A DNA stretch of 51,933 bases from Candidatus Omnitrophota bacterium (GCA_021108075.1 JAIORP010000078.1:1-51933), one strand, 5' to 3'. Counted from the first letter of the stretch, positions 41,936 through 51,933 are shown. The notes: generated from the letters alone by a model not told the origin. A program made the numbers and translations.

Positions 41936-44389
41936 ATGATTAATTTTGTCGTCATTTTTTTTATATCACTCTTCTGCATCACATTAGAACTTTTTTTAAC
42001 GCGTGTTCTTAATTTGAAAACATGGAATCATGTTGTTTACATCATTATTCCTTTTTCAATCTTAGGTTATGGTATCGGCGCTAACCTTTATTTGATTTTG
42101 TCAAATAAACTGAAGAGTTTCAAAAAAGAAACCGTCTTGTCGACCATGTTGTTCCTGCTTTCAATCCTGTCTGTTATCTGCACGCAAGTGATTATTCATT
42201 TACCGATCAGGGTGAGCCATGTTGTTAATATTTTTTCCGACGTTCAGTCCATCTTGTACCTGCTGGTGGCGTACACGGTCATGCTTTTTCCTTTTGTTTT
42301 AATAGGGTTTTTGATTGTTTATTTATTCGCCCTCACGCCAAAGAAAATGCATCAACTTTATTTTATTGATTTGCTCGGGGCGGGTGTCGGGGCCTATCTT
42401 TTTTTCCCCCTGATCGATTCGCTGGAGGTTTTTCATTCCATATTGGCATGCGCTTCAGTCGCGTTTATCCTGGCCATGAGGATTTGGTCCAGTCGCGGAC
42501 AAAATTTACGGACCCTGTTGGGATGCCTTATCGCGCTGGTTGTTTTTTTAATCATACCCGAACCCGTGGATTACGCCGTCGATCCGGCCAAAGGCTGGGA
42601 GTGGATTCCCGGTTTCCACAATGAAGATCAATACAAGACAGTTTTTAACAAATGGCACCCGTTAGGACGGACCGACGTTTATCAGATCACGGATAATAAA
42701 GTGATGGCGGATATGTACCATAAGAATGTGACGTTTATGATCAATTTGGACCCTCCGCCTGAGTTCTCTTATTTTACCTCTGATTTTTTAGCCGGGACAC
42801 CGGTCTTTAATCTGTCAGAAAAGGGTATGCAGAAATTTCATTCCCGGGTCAAACTATTTTCTCAACCCATAGAAGTGCCCTATCTCTTGGTGAGCCAACC
42901 CCGCACAATGATCATAGGAACGGGAGGAGGCCGGGATATTTATATGGCCAATCTGCACGGAGCAAAAGAAGTGTTTGGCGCGGAAATCAATTCAGCCACC
43001 TATGACGCGATGGCTCCGGGCGGGGTCCTGTATCATTATTCGGGAGAAGTCTATGGGGGCGAAAATACGTATATTAAAAATGTCGATGGCCGTCACATGG
43101 TTAAAACGTCAGAACCGGATTCTTTTGACCTGATCATTTTAAACGGGGTCGACACGTTTTCCGGTTTATCAACCGGGGCGTATGCCTATTCGGAAAGTTA
43201 TCTGTACACGAAAGACGCGTTAAGGGATTATTTGACGATCCTAACCGACCAGGGGATTATCAATTTTAACCGTCATTTGTTTCCTCAGCGGCCTCGTGAG
43301 ACTTTGCGCTTACAGGCGATTGCCTTCGCGGCCCTAAAAGATTTGGGTGTTTCCAGCCCGTGGAACCATGTTTGCATCGGCGGGCATGGCAATTGGTCGA
43401 TTATTCTGATTAAAAAGACCCCTTTCACACTGAATGAGCAAAAGGACATCGCCGCGTACTTTGAGACCCATGGGACGAAATTACTATACTCACCACAAAA
43501 AATAGGCTCAGATTCAGACCGGGTCGATGGCCCGAATTACTTTGAGGACTATGTTCAAGCCTTTAAGCAGGGGAAGGAGCGGGAGTTTGCCCGGCAGTAT
43601 CCGTTTGACATTTCTGTTATTACCGATGATAACCCGTTTTTTTATAAATATTACAAGTTCAAAAGTTTTCAGCCGACCAAAATTTACCGCAGTCATCATA
43701 CCGGAACAGTGATTTTTTTAACGCAAATACTGGCCTTCATTCAAGCCATCTTTTTTATTTTGATTTTTATTTTTGTTCCTTTGTTCGTCTTTAAGGTCAA
43801 ACAATTAAAAAAGTTGTCATTCAAACATACACTGGCCTTTATCTGTTATTTTTGTTGCCTGGGGATGGGATATATGTTTCTTGAAATCCCGCTTATGCAG
43901 CGTTTCACGCTTTTTTTCGGCAGCCCAATTTATTCCATTTCCATTACATTAGCGGTCTTGCTGATCAGCACGGGCATAGGCAGTATGTTGATCCCTGTGT
44001 TTAAGAAGTGGCACAAGCAGTATATCGGTATCATCGCTTTTTTTCTGCTCGCCTATGTCGTTGTTTTCGAATTGTTTTGGCCGTATTATTTTAATCAATT
44101 TATCGGTTTGGCTTTTCCTGTCCGGATATTGCTTGCGTCTCTTGTGTTATCCCCCTTCGGTATTCTTCTCGGCGTCTTTTTCCCGTCAGGTTTGATGCTG
44201 ATCAAAGAAGATCAAAAGGAGCTTATTGCCTGGGCCTGGGGCCTGAATTGCGGTTTTAGTGTTCTGGGTTCTATTCTATCCATTATCATCGCCCAGTTTT
44301 TAGGTTTCAGTTTTGTGATCCGGTTAGCCTGCTGCATTTATATTTTTGCTGTTTTCATGTGGCGGCAATTATCCTTATCTTCCAACTGA
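41936..44389 (+). CDS. Membrane-bound spermidine/spermine synthase-like protein
   Basis: An 817-residue protein with AAAGGA before the ATG. About six N-terminal and six C-terminal membrane segments flank a cytosolic domain (about 200-580). That domain has the aminopropyltransferase nucleotide-binding motif MIIGTGGGRDIYMA, the acidic AEINSATYDA and DLIILNGVDTFSG, then YTKDALRDYLTILTDQGIIN. Such fusions of membrane bundles with a SpeE-like domain are common in bacteria and usually have uncertain substrates; the classical polyamine-binding residues are not clearly conserved. It is flanked by mobile repeats on both sides and not in an operon. Confidence 0.85.
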   Translation: MINFVVIFFISLFCITLELFLTRVLNLKTWNHVVYIIIPFSILGYGIGANLYLILSNKLKSFKKETVLSTMLFLLSILSVICTQVIIHLPIRVSHVVNIFSDVQSILYLLVAYTVMLFPFVLIGFLIVYLFALTPKKMHQLYFIDLLGAGVGAYLFFPLIDSLEVFHSILACASVAFILAMRIWSSRGQNLRTLLGCLIALVVFLIIPEPVDYAVDPAKGWEWIPGFHNEDQYKTVFNKWHPLGRTDVYQITDNKVMADMYHKNVTFMINLDPPPEFSYFTSDFLAGTPVFNLSEKGMQKFHSRVKLFSQPIEVPYLLVSQPRTMIIGTGGGRDIYMANLHGAKEVFGAEINSATYDAMAPGGVLYHYSGEVYGGENTYIKNVDGRHMVKTSEPDSFDLIILNGVDTFSGLSTGAYAYSESYLYTKDALRDYLTILTDQGIINFNRHLFPQRPRETLRLQAIAFAALKDLGVSSPWNHVCIGGHGNWSIILIKKTPFTLNEQKDIAAYFETHGTKLLYSPQKIGSDSDRVDGPNYFEDYVQAFKQGKEREFARQYPFDISVITDDNPFFYKYYKFKSFQPTKIYRSHHTGTVIFLTQILAFIQAIFFILIFIFVPLFVFKVKQLKKLSFKHTLAFICYFCCLGMGYMFLEIPLMQRFTLFFGSPIYSISITLAVLLISTGIGSMLIPVFKKWHKQYIGIIAFFLLAYVVVFELFWPYYFNQFIGLAFPVRILLASLVLSPFGILLGVFFPSGLMLIKEDQKELIAWAWGLNCGFSVLGSILSIIIAQFLGFSFVIRLACCIYIFAVFMWRQLSLSSN

Positions 44390-44481
44390 GTGGATATTCC
44401 GCGTTCTTGATTTCCCGAACAGTTTTTTTTCACCATTCATACATGTTTCCAATCATTACTAATTTTTGAATTGATATAATT

Positions 44482-44563
44482 ATACCAATTCCATTAAATA
44501 ATGACTAAAACCAATTCTGCTTTTTAGAATTGAGATAGAACAATGTATTAATGGATTTGGTAT
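44482..44563. repeat. ATACCAA-type element, copy E (82 bp)
   Basis: Inverted relative to copy A: begins ATACCAATTCCATTAAATAA and ends TTAATGGATTTGGTAT, with the central AATTCTG...AGAATT hairpin. Lies in the 241-base gap before the giant gene. The flanking bases hold nothing else recognised. Confidence 0.85.
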
Positions 44564-44630
44564 TACATGTTATAATTAAAACTATAATAGTAATATTAAT
44601 CATATTTTTATACATTTCTTATCGTTAAAC

Positions 44631-47600
44631 ATGAAAAAACAAATTTTTAAACGGTTATCTTTTGTGGTTTTGTCCGCGTTTTTTTTGCAAGTCGTTGTTC
44701 CACAACAATTTGTGCGTGCCCAGACTGTCGCTGATTTGCCCGTTCCCGGCACATTGGTGCCTGTCTCTGATGAGTTTGCCCCGGCATTGCTCAAGGGGCT
44801 TATCCTCGACTCCGGTAACCCTTTTCAATTTAATTTTATCCTGGACACCGGTTTTGACCGGTTGGAACCGGAAGATCTGTCAAAGGAATCAAATCGGCTC
44901 ATCAAATATTTCTTAGCCGCGTTAACCATTCCTGAAGATGAACAATGGGTGAATTTATCCCCGTACGAGAAAGACCGGATTATTCCCGAAGAGTTTGGTA
45001 TCACAGAAATGGGTCGTGACTTGTTAGCGCAGGATTATTTGTTAAAACAATTCACCGCCTCTTTGATGAATCCTGAAAAAGAATTGGGGGAAAAGTTTTG
45101 GGAAAGGGTTTATCAAAAAGCCTATGAGTTATACGGGACCTCAAGTATTCCGGTTAATACATTTAATAAAGTCTGGATCGTTCCTGATGAAGCCCTGGTC
45201 TTCACGGAAAATAAAACCGCGCTTATTCTGAAAACACACTTAAAGGTGATGCTGGAACAGGATTACGTTGCTTTGCGTGCCCAGCAAGACGACCCTTTTG
45301 AAGAAATACAAACGGAAATCCACAAAGAAGGCGCTTTAGTTGCCAGGGCCTTGAAAGAAATGACCACTCCGATTATCCGTGAAGTCTTCTTGCCCGAAAT
45401 CGAACGGGAAGTTAATGAAGGGGAAAATTTTTCCCGTTTGCGTCAGGTTTTTCACGCGGTTATTTTAGCAAAATGGTATAAGGAAAACCTCAAGCAGACC
45501 CTGTTGAACCGGAAATACGCGGACCAAAATAAAGTCACGGGTGTTGACGTAGAGGATAAGGACATTAAGAACAAGATTTATCAGCAATATTTAACGGCTT
45601 TTAAGGCCGGTGTCTATCATCTTATAAAGGAAGAGTACGACCCGCAGTCACAAACGATCATCCCCCGCAAGTATTTTTTAGGTGGAACAGTTATGAAATT
45701 TGGTAATTCTTACACGACAGATCGAGCCATGTTGGAAACGTATCAGCAACGGGGGCGTTTGGTCCAGGTGGCGAGTGAGATGCAACTGCCTTCCACTTTC
45801 GTGCCGGTTGATCAGGATGCGGCGATGATGGGGAAATACCGGGATTTAGTTGGCGAGAATAAACGGCTCCCGACATTTACCACAATGATTGATTCCATCG
45901 CGTCGTTGTCAACCGGCCAGGAACCGCGATATGTCCACACGGATAAGGGCGGAAACCAGCACGGCTTTCTCCCGGTAACGTTGAATCAAAAGGGTCAAGA
46001 TTTGATGGGACTGTTTGAGAATGTGTCGGTCAGTTCCCGGGCATATCTGATGGTTTTTAAAAGCGAGAAGGGAAATTATAACGGCCGATTTGATGACTAT
46101 AATCACTTGCCATTGGCTATCGTTGTCAGGGACGAAACGAATCAAAGAAATTTATTGCTGGATATCTCCCAATTGTTTACGTTCCACTGGCACACAGATT
46201 GGATTATGGAACAAGCTCAAGGCGTCATGCGGGCCGGTCAGCTTTCTGATATTTCCAGTTGGCAGGCATTAACGCTGGGGGTCAATGAAAGTGATTATTT
46301 GGTCTTCCCGGAAAATAAGGCCACGGGAAAAGACGCCCTTAATAATGCGTTCCAGCTGTTAACAATCCAGTCCTTTAATCCACCTGATTATTCTAATCCT
46401 CTGTATGATCCCTTTGATGTGCGGCCGCATCAGGAAATTTTTTCGCCCACAGATCCCGCCAGTATGGATTTTCAAAGGGCCCTTGCCGAGAAGAGAAACA
46501 TTTTTAAAGGCAAGTCTGTTCATGTGCTGGGACCGGGCGTTGGTGTTGATGTCCTGTATTCCTTGTATTATGGGGCTTCGAGTGTCAGTTATTATGATAC
46601 GAATCCCGCGCATAATCTGCTGACCGCGTGGAATGTGCAATATGCCAGAGATACCGGTCAGATCCCGCAATCAGGACAGGCCGTTTTAGTTGATGGGATT
46701 CAGGATGCCGACCTTTATTTATTTAATACCCCGGGAGTGGAAACGCCAGAATTTATTCGCCGGAAACTGGCTGCCGACGGATTAAAAGAATCTCAAGCGA
46801 GCAGGGCGCGGTTGATGTATGATTCCGAGTTTAAACCGTTGTTTGAGCAGTTAGAAAATAAACTCAAATCATCCGACAACGCCATTGCTATCTGGCGGTT
46901 GTTAATTGGCGATGGCGCGCGGCTCCTGCCGGGGAATCAGTTGGATGAGTATTTTGTGCGCGTTCAAAATTATTTGGCATCAAGGGGCTTAGCAGGCGAG
47001 GCCCTTGAGAATGTGCCGGACATTGTCAAAGACGGGGCTCACCCGAATATTTTTATGGTCCGTTCACAAGCCGCTCAGCAAGACCGGGCGATGCTCACAT
47101 TTCCTTTAGATCAGCAGTCGCCAGCCAAACAATATGCCCGGGCGATTGAAGATGTTATCCGAACAATCCGGGGATTGGAGCCAGGCAATTATGAACCGCG
47201 ATTGATTGCCAGGCGTTTGCGCACAAGTACGACCCGTCTGTTAAGGGCCGCGCAAGATGATGCCGAACGGATGCTGCGGGTCACGTTAAAAGAAGCGAAC
47301 TATTCCCGGGGCGGTGAGCTTTACGCGGACGCCTGGAATGTTGAGTTTTTTGTTGATCAAGTGATAACATTCGCACGGGAGTTAAATACCGGAGAAAAAG
47401 TCAGTTCGCTGCGTCTTGACGGAATGCTCCGTTTGATGAGCAGCATCCCGTCAAGAAAAGTGGCAATGGTCAATGGTTTGAAAAACGCCAACCTGGTCGC
47501 GGCCACAACCGCGTGGAATGTCGCGGGTGAAGAGATCTCCGTGCTTGATATGCGTCCGTTTGTTAGGCGTCTTGATCGGGCCATCGTTCAGACAGGGAAC

Positions 47601-50543
47601 GTTCAGCCGGTAAAGGATTTATCGGATATTGAATTTAAAACCTGGCCGAGTCGATATGCTGATTTGGACCAGGTCAGCCGGGAAATTATTCAATCTGAAG
47701 TTGAGATTCAAGGAAAAGAATTCAAGCGGTTTGTTGATATGGGCCTCGGCCGTGACGGTTCTCCGACATTATTTGAACGTGATGACATGCTTGCGGGATT
47801 GCGGGCGCAAAATATTATCCCTGAGGACTATCAACTGCTAGCCCTTGATCAGGACGCGCGCATTGTTCGACAGGCGCGGGGGACGTTACAGGGAAGACGG
47901 GTTGCGGCTCCGGGGCTATACGATAATATTCAATTGCGTGAAGGAGATTTTTTTTCTTTACGCGATGTCGCCGCGCAAGAAGGCAAGTTTGATCTTATTT
48001 GGGGATTAAATGTCCTGTATCATAATAATGTAAGCGTCCGTCGGGAAAGCCGTCAAGTGATTGAAGAGGTGCTGAGTCCGGGCGGCATCTTTGTCGAACA
48101 AAATGTTAATTTTAATGTCTTTTACCGTCTGAATGATCAGGGGCAATTGATGCCCTACCAGTTTGATTTTGACGTGCATGCCTTCGGGGTGATTTCTAAA
48201 CGGGTACTGCTGTGGTTTACGACTTTTCGAACGGAAGAATTTCCACAGGCGGATGGTTTTATGGATGTTTATGCGGTGATGACTGCGATATACCGCGCAT
48301 TGCTCAATGTCTACTATGATGAGGATATCGGCCTGGATGCCGGCAGGGGAAAGCCGGATGAGGACTTGTTTGCCGCGCGTTATGAACGTTTTCAGTCAGA
48401 GCTGAAATCATTATTGAGTGATACCGTCGGCGTCAACATCCGGTTCAGTCCGGATGGGAAATTGACCATCCCATTAATGCTGCCGGAAGGTAATAACGAT
48501 GTATGGGTTGCGGGTGCCGCCATTCCGGGAACAGAACAGGTGATCCCGGCGGAGGCCTATAATGTGATGCGATCCAGGCGACTTCAGCAGAATATTCAAA
48601 CGCTTAAGGCCCGATTAGCGGACCCGACAGACGCTGTCTACCAGGCCCGCGAAGAAATGATCTCCGGGCAATTGGATGGACAGCAGTTTTTGCCATTAGA
48701 CGAACATAAAAAATTCTTGAGGCAATTGGGTGAACAGACCAGTATGCGGGGCGATGTCATCGTCAACGCTTTTAATGAAGCGGATGTCTACACGGCCGCG
48801 GCCATGAACCCTGCTTCACGCGACGTGGTTGCTGTTGGCCGCAATCCTTTTGGGAGCAGCGCTGACGTGAACAAGTTCTTAGCGCAGGCTGACGCGCGTT
48901 ACTTAGCCGGATATCAGTATGCCGGGTTTGACTGGGTTGATGAAACGCAGAATATTCGGAGAAATTTGGGCATAAATGGTCTGGGTGGATTAGCTGTGGC
49001 GCGCGTGGAGACCTTGTTAAACGGGGAAATAGAAGGTCTGCATTATTTTACATATAAGGACGGTCAGGTAAAATTTTATGGTCCCGGACAAAGCCTGATG
49101 GCGCGACCGGATAAGAATGCTGTCATTGTTTATCGTGATCGCGAAAGCGGCGAACGCAAACGTTTTTGGTATATTCAAAAGGATTTGTTTAAATATGATC
49201 AAGAGTTTTCCGCTCTGATGAATAATATTGATTTTCAATCTGTTTTGATTAAAGCCCCATCAGAAGGAATTTTTGAGACCGAAGGCCATGGGAAGCGCTT
49301 ATCCATGGCCCAACAAAGGGGGATCGAGTACAATCTGTTCAGCCCGGCTAAAGCCAAAAAAGCGCGGATCGTCCATGATGAACGTGACAATAAAAAGGGC
49401 GATTCCTCACCACACAATATATGGAAAATGGGCCGTAACCCCCGGAAAGTTATTTTGGCGGAATTAGCGGGCGTTTCCTCACGGACACATCAATTCGGTT
49501 ATAGCCACAGCTTTGTGTATCACGGAGATGCTGAGAATATCAAAGCGTTCTGGTCACAGGAGAGCGAAGATCTCTGGGGGGCGGACCTGGCAATGCTGAC
49601 GGATGTCGCCGACAAAGTCACACAAAAACCCTTAAGCCCGAATGAAGAAAAATTGGTCGAGCGGACCGTCGCGATCATCCAACTGAACGCAAAGAATGTG
49701 TTGGACCAGATGGACCAATCAGGGGTGAAAGCGGCCCTGGATCAGTTAAATGCTTTTTTTGCGGAACATGATGGATTAACGGACATTGATGAAAACACAT
49801 CCGGGGATATTATCGCATCCCTGCAAGATGTTTTATCTTCCATTCCCACTTCAGACCTTTTTAGCAAGGCAACGGAAGATATCGTACTCAGGGAATACAT
49901 TCTCAACAGCATTGCCAGGTTTACACGGACGGGAAAGATTCGAGCGGTGCTGGTTTCAAGCAGTGAACCGATGCTGCTGGACCTGGCAGCTGTGAACGGC
50001 AATAATTACTCTACCGTCAGAACGGTTGCGAGCAGTCTTTCCCTGAACTTAGAACGTGGCCTCACCGAGGGCCAACCTGTTTCGCTGGACCTTTTAAAAT
50101 TGTCCGTGCAAATGTTTAATCGATCAATTTCCTGGCTGAACGACGCTAAAAATATCGCGGACATTGATTTGGAACGCGTTAAAGCGGACAGCGAGCAAGG
50201 TTTAGCCGCGTTTGAACTGGACCGGCATTATCAAAACGTGCTTTTACCGCTTCAGAGATTATACGCGCCCATCCAGGCGGCAAAAACACAAGACGGACCT
50301 TCAACAACAGATGCGGCCATATTAGGTCGGAATGTCGGTGGTATTGACATGAACACAGATATTCTGAAATTAAAGACTCAAGGCGCGCAGATTGAAATTC
50401 CCATCCCCGCTGATCCCGGCCAGTGGGATGCCATTCAAATTGAAGGATTAACACCGTTTATCATTAATATTACCCCCATTAATAACCTTCCTTTGCTGTT
50501 TAGCACGGTCCGTGAACAGAGTGATAAAATCGCCTTTCGTTAG
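44631..50543 (+). CDS. Giant secreted protein (1,970 residues) with two SAM-methyltransferase-like folds
   Basis: Residues 1-31 are a clear signal peptide (MKKQIFKRLSFVVLSAFFLQ, cleavage after QQFVRA), so the protein is exported. Two Rossmann-like stretches look like methyltransferases: KSVHVLGPGVGVDVLY with YYDTNPAHN (about 625-660), and FVDMGLGRDGSPTLFE with LALDQDARIVRQ, then FDLIWGLNVLYHNN and VLSPGGIFVEQ (about 1034-1165). The rest is helical and without domains I know. The C-terminus ends in a hydrophobic IEGLTPFIINITPINNLPLL, which could be an attachment or sorting element. Very long exported proteins are a known trait of Omnitrophota. Catalysis outside the cytosol would lack SAM, so these folds may be structural. 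Function unknown. Confidence 0.85.
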   Translation: MKKQIFKRLSFVVLSAFFLQVVVPQQFVRAQTVADLPVPGTLVPVSDEFAPALLKGLILDSGNPFQFNFILDTGFDRLEPEDLSKESNRLIKYFLAALTIPEDEQWVNLSPYEKDRIIPEEFGITEMGRDLLAQDYLLKQFTASLMNPEKELGEKFWERVYQKAYELYGTSSIPVNTFNKVWIVPDEALVFTENKTALILKTHLKVMLEQDYVALRAQQDDPFEEIQTEIHKEGALVARALKEMTTPIIREVFLPEIEREVNEGENFSRLRQVFHAVILAKWYKENLKQTLLNRKYADQNKVTGVDVEDKDIKNKIYQQYLTAFKAGVYHLIKEEYDPQSQTIIPRKYFLGGTVMKFGNSYTTDRAMLETYQQRGRLVQVASEMQLPSTFVPVDQDAAMMGKYRDLVGENKRLPTFTTMIDSIASLSTGQEPRYVHTDKGGNQHGFLPVTLNQKGQDLMGLFENVSVSSRAYLMVFKSEKGNYNGRFDDYNHLPLAIVVRDETNQRNLLLDISQLFTFHWHTDWIMEQAQGVMRAGQLSDISSWQALTLGVNESDYLVFPENKATGKDALNNAFQLLTIQSFNPPDYSNPLYDPFDVRPHQEIFSPTDPASMDFQRALAEKRNIFKGKSVHVLGPGVGVDVLYSLYYGASSVSYYDTNPAHNLLTAWNVQYARDTGQIPQSGQAVLVDGIQDADLYLFNTPGVETPEFIRRKLAADGLKESQASRARLMYDSEFKPLFEQLENKLKSSDNAIAIWRLLIGDGARLLPGNQLDEYFVRVQNYLASRGLAGEALENVPDIVKDGAHPNIFMVRSQAAQQDRAMLTFPLDQQSPAKQYARAIEDVIRTIRGLEPGNYEPRLIARRLRTSTTRLLRAAQDDAERMLRVTLKEANYSRGGELYADAWNVEFFVDQVITFARELNTGEKVSSLRLDGMLRLMSSIPSRKVAMVNGLKNANLVAATTAWNVAGEEISVLDMRPFVRRLDRAIVQTGNVQPVKDLSDIEFKTWPSRYADLDQVSREIIQSEVEIQGKEFKRFVDMGLGRDGSPTLFERDDMLAGLRAQNIIPEDYQLLALDQDARIVRQARGTLQGRRVAAPGLYDNIQLREGDFFSLRDVAAQEGKFDLIWGLNVLYHNNVSVRRESRQVIEEVLSPGGIFVEQNVNFNVFYRLNDQGQLMPYQFDFDVHAFGVISKRVLLWFTTFRTEEFPQADGFMDVYAVMTAIYRALLNVYYDEDIGLDAGRGKPDEDLFAARYERFQSELKSLLSDTVGVNIRFSPDGKLTIPLMLPEGNNDVWVAGAAIPGTEQVIPAEAYNVMRSRRLQQNIQTLKARLADPTDAVYQAREEMISGQLDGQQFLPLDEHKKFLRQLGEQTSMRGDVIVNAFNEADVYTAAAMNPASRDVVAVGRNPFGSSADVNKFLAQADARYLAGYQYAGFDWVDETQNIRRNLGINGLGGLAVARVETLLNGEIEGLHYFTYKDGQVKFYGPGQSLMARPDKNAVIVYRDRESGERKRFWYIQKDLFKYDQEFSALMNNIDFQSVLIKAPSEGIFETEGHGKRLSMAQQRGIEYNLFSPAKAKKARIVHDERDNKKGDSSPHNIWKMGRNPRKVILAELAGVSSRTHQFGYSHSFVYHGDAENIKAFWSQESEDLWGADLAMLTDVADKVTQKPLSPNEEKLVERTVAIIQLNAKNVLDQMDQSGVKAALDQLNAFFAEHDGLTDIDENTSGDIIASLQDVLSSIPTSDLFSKATEDIVLREYILNSIARFTRTGKIRAVLVSSSEPMLLDLAAVNGNNYSTVRTVASSLSLNLERGLTEGQPVSLDLLKLSVQMFNRSISWLNDAKNIADIDLERVKADSEQGLAAFELDRHYQNVLLPLQRLYAPIQAAKTQDGPSTTDAAILGRNVGGIDMNTDILKLKTQGAQIEIPIPADPGQWDAIQIEGLTPFIINITPINNLPLLFSTVREQSDKIAFR

Positions 50544-50610
50544 ACCCAGGAATTAGTAAATATTTTTATTTTCGTGTATACTTATTGACAACGTTTTTTC
50601 ATAATTATCT

Positions 50611-50626
50611 TTAATGGATTTGGTAT
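50611..50626. repeat. Stray end of an ATACCAA-type element (copy F)
   Basis: TTAATGGATTTGGTAT matches one terminal inverted repeat of the family exactly, with no partner end upstream. It may be a solo end after deletion. It lies 28 bases before the DUF349 gene start. Confidence 0.55.
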
Positions 50627-50653
50627 AACATGATCCTTTGATTAGGGGGTTGA

Positions 50654-51871
50654 ATGTCACATCTTGAGCAATGGGGCTATATTGATGAGCAAGGTAATGT
50701 CTGCCAAAGGGATTGTCAGTATTTTAAAGGGCGGATTATCGGACGGGCTGATGGACGGAGTGAAGACGAGATCTGGGCGTATTATGCCCTGCGGTTTGAG
50801 AAGCTCAATCAGTATTATGATGAGTTAGAATTAGAATATAATAAAAATCGCGGAAGGCGGGATTTGATCGACAAGATTCATCGTTTATTGGATTATATTA
50901 CGGATGTCGACGCCCTTGGCGATTTTGATAGTTTGCTGAAAAAGGTTCATCTGATTAGAGATGAGATCGAAGGGGAATTTGGCGATAATCTGAAGAGAAA
51001 AGAAGAGATTTGTCAGCGCGTTGAGGAATTGGTGAATCCCGTTGATTGGAAGTCGGCCGGAGAGGAGGTTAAAGAAATACAGGATGAATTTCGTGCCAGA
51101 GGTTCTGTGTCTGATGACAAAGAAGATTACATATGGCGGCGATTCCGTGAGGCTTTAGACAAATTTTATGAAGGCAGACGGAATTATTTTGAGCAGCGTG
51201 ATAAAGACCGCTTAGAAAATTTAGAAAAAAAGGAAGCCCTTTGCCGGAAAGCCGAGGATTTGTGTTTGACGACGGACTGGAATAACAGCAGCGATGAATT
51301 GAAACACATGCAGCAGGACTGGAAAGAGGTCGGGCCGGTTCCCCGGGACCGTACAGAGGAATTGGGGCAGCGCTTTAAACAAGCCTGTGATGTTTTCTTT
51401 AAGAGACGCGCTCAACATTATAATTTATTGGATGAAGAAAGGTTGAATAATCTGAAACGCAAAGAATTGATGTGCGAAGAAGCGGAAGCGTTAAGCGAAT
51501 CAGATGATTGGAAGAAGACGGCCGCTTTATTAAAGAAACTCCAGGAGGATTGGAAAGAAATCGGACAGGTTCCTAAAGAAAAGAGCGATGAGATTTGGTT
51601 GCGGTTTAAAACCGCCAATGACAACTTTTTTCAGCGTCAGCATGAATTTGTAAAGCAGAAAAAGCAGCAACAGAAATTGAATTTGCGTGAAAAGCAATTG
51701 TTATGTGAAGAAGTTGAACAATTGGTTGTCTTGAAAGATTTCCATTCTGTCAAAGATCAGGTTAAAGAGATTCAACAAAGATGGAAATCCATCGGTCCTG
51801 TTCCTGGAAAAGAAGAAGCCGATGAGTTGTGGCGACGGTTTAAGACAGCCTGCGATAATATTTTTCAGTAA
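50654..51871 (+). CDS. DUF349 four-repeat protein
   Basis: A 405-residue, highly charged and helical protein. A short N-terminal segment (MSHLEQWGYIDEQGNVCQRD) precedes a helical stretch. Four DUF349 repeats follow, at about residues 115-185, 190-263, 266-336 and 343-405, each with the pattern K-x-x-L/I-C-(E/R)-x-(A/V)-E, a central QxxWKxxGPVP-type turn and a closing RF(K/R)xAxDxFF. DUF349 repeats are coiled-coil-like helical units of unknown molecular function, common in Bacteroidota and other groups. It ends 62 bases before the window's end; nothing more is visible there. Confidence 0.88.
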   Translation: MSHLEQWGYIDEQGNVCQRDCQYFKGRIIGRADGRSEDEIWAYYALRFEKLNQYYDELELEYNKNRGRRDLIDKIHRLLDYITDVDALGDFDSLLKKVHLIRDEIEGEFGDNLKRKEEICQRVEELVNPVDWKSAGEEVKEIQDEFRARGSVSDDKEDYIWRRFREALDKFYEGRRNYFEQRDKDRLENLEKKEALCRKAEDLCLTTDWNNSSDELKHMQQDWKEVGPVPRDRTEELGQRFKQACDVFFKRRAQHYNLLDEERLNNLKRKELMCEEAEALSESDDWKKTAALLKKLQEDWKEIGQVPKEKSDEIWLRFKTANDNFFQRQHEFVKQKKQQQKLNLREKQLLCEEVEQLVVLKDFHSVKDQVKEIQQRWKSIGPVPGKEEADELWRRFKTACDNIFQ

Positions 51872-51933
51872 AGCAAGAGTAAGCGTCAAACGAACCCATC
51901 TATCCCTGTCCACGAAGATTCTGTAAGATGACG

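Noticed and set aside
44662..44916. Several short frames within the giant gene and other long genes
   Set aside because: They are out-of-frame shadows without ribosome sites or recognisable motifs.
1..51933. tRNA, rRNA or riboswitch genes
   Set aside because: No cloverleaf, conserved rRNA segment or known riboswitch core was seen on either strand.

Overview
This looks like bacterial chromosome of moderate-to-low GC. I infer, with moderate confidence, a member of the Candidatus Omnitrophota or a neighbouring PVC-type lineage. The reasons are a 1,970-residue exported protein, surface-glycan and GT-C genes, a membrane aminopropyltransferase-like protein, many palindromic intergenic repeats, and genes that start on TTG or GTG. 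No rRNA or tRNA gene was recognised, so the taxonomy rests on gene style only.

Layout. 1-5.2 kb is an AT-rich accessory island: two copies of the same RHS-repeat segment (about 1-62 and 3841-3902), each ending in a different tail and each followed by a small exported protein. Between them lie a DDE transposase and an AAA/DUF4143 ATPase with a palindromic operator over its promoter. 5.4-7.6 kb is a fused ADP-forming acyl-CoA synthetase, followed by a composite of nested inverted-repeat elements. 8-16.3 kb holds a YceI-like protein and then a tightly spaced glycan operon: GT-C-like membrane protein, glutaminase/sugar amidotransferase fusion, methyltransferase, flippase, GT2 and TPR protein. 16.3-31.5 kb is mixed: a membrane-anchored SF2 helicase, a PLDc_N-like protein, HtpG, a response regulator, an MscS channel, a HAD phosphatase, a GT-C transferase, a PAP2-PlsC fusion and a rifampicin-phosphotransferase-like dikinase.

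31.5-41.6 kb is a complete type I-C CRISPR-Cas locus: cas5, cas8c, cas7, cas3, a KilA-N-domain gene, cas4, cas1, cas2, leader, and an array of 14 full repeats, 14 spacers and a decayed terminal repeat. It departs from the usual order. A 42-codon remnant of a cas3 start lies in the canonical cas3 position before cas5, while the working cas3 lies after cas7. A KilA-N protein is inserted before cas4 and overlaps it by one base.

41.9-51.9 kb carries a spermidine-synthase-like membrane protein, the giant secreted protein and a DUF349-repeat protein.

A family of short elements bounded by ATACCAA(A/T)TCCATTAA and its inverse recurs between genes: five copies plus one stray end. Copies of 82 bp occur three times, and one has inserted into a second related element that is also present elsewhere in the window. 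This is direct evidence of mobility. Two further palindromic elements occur at 7569-7905 and 22313-22492.
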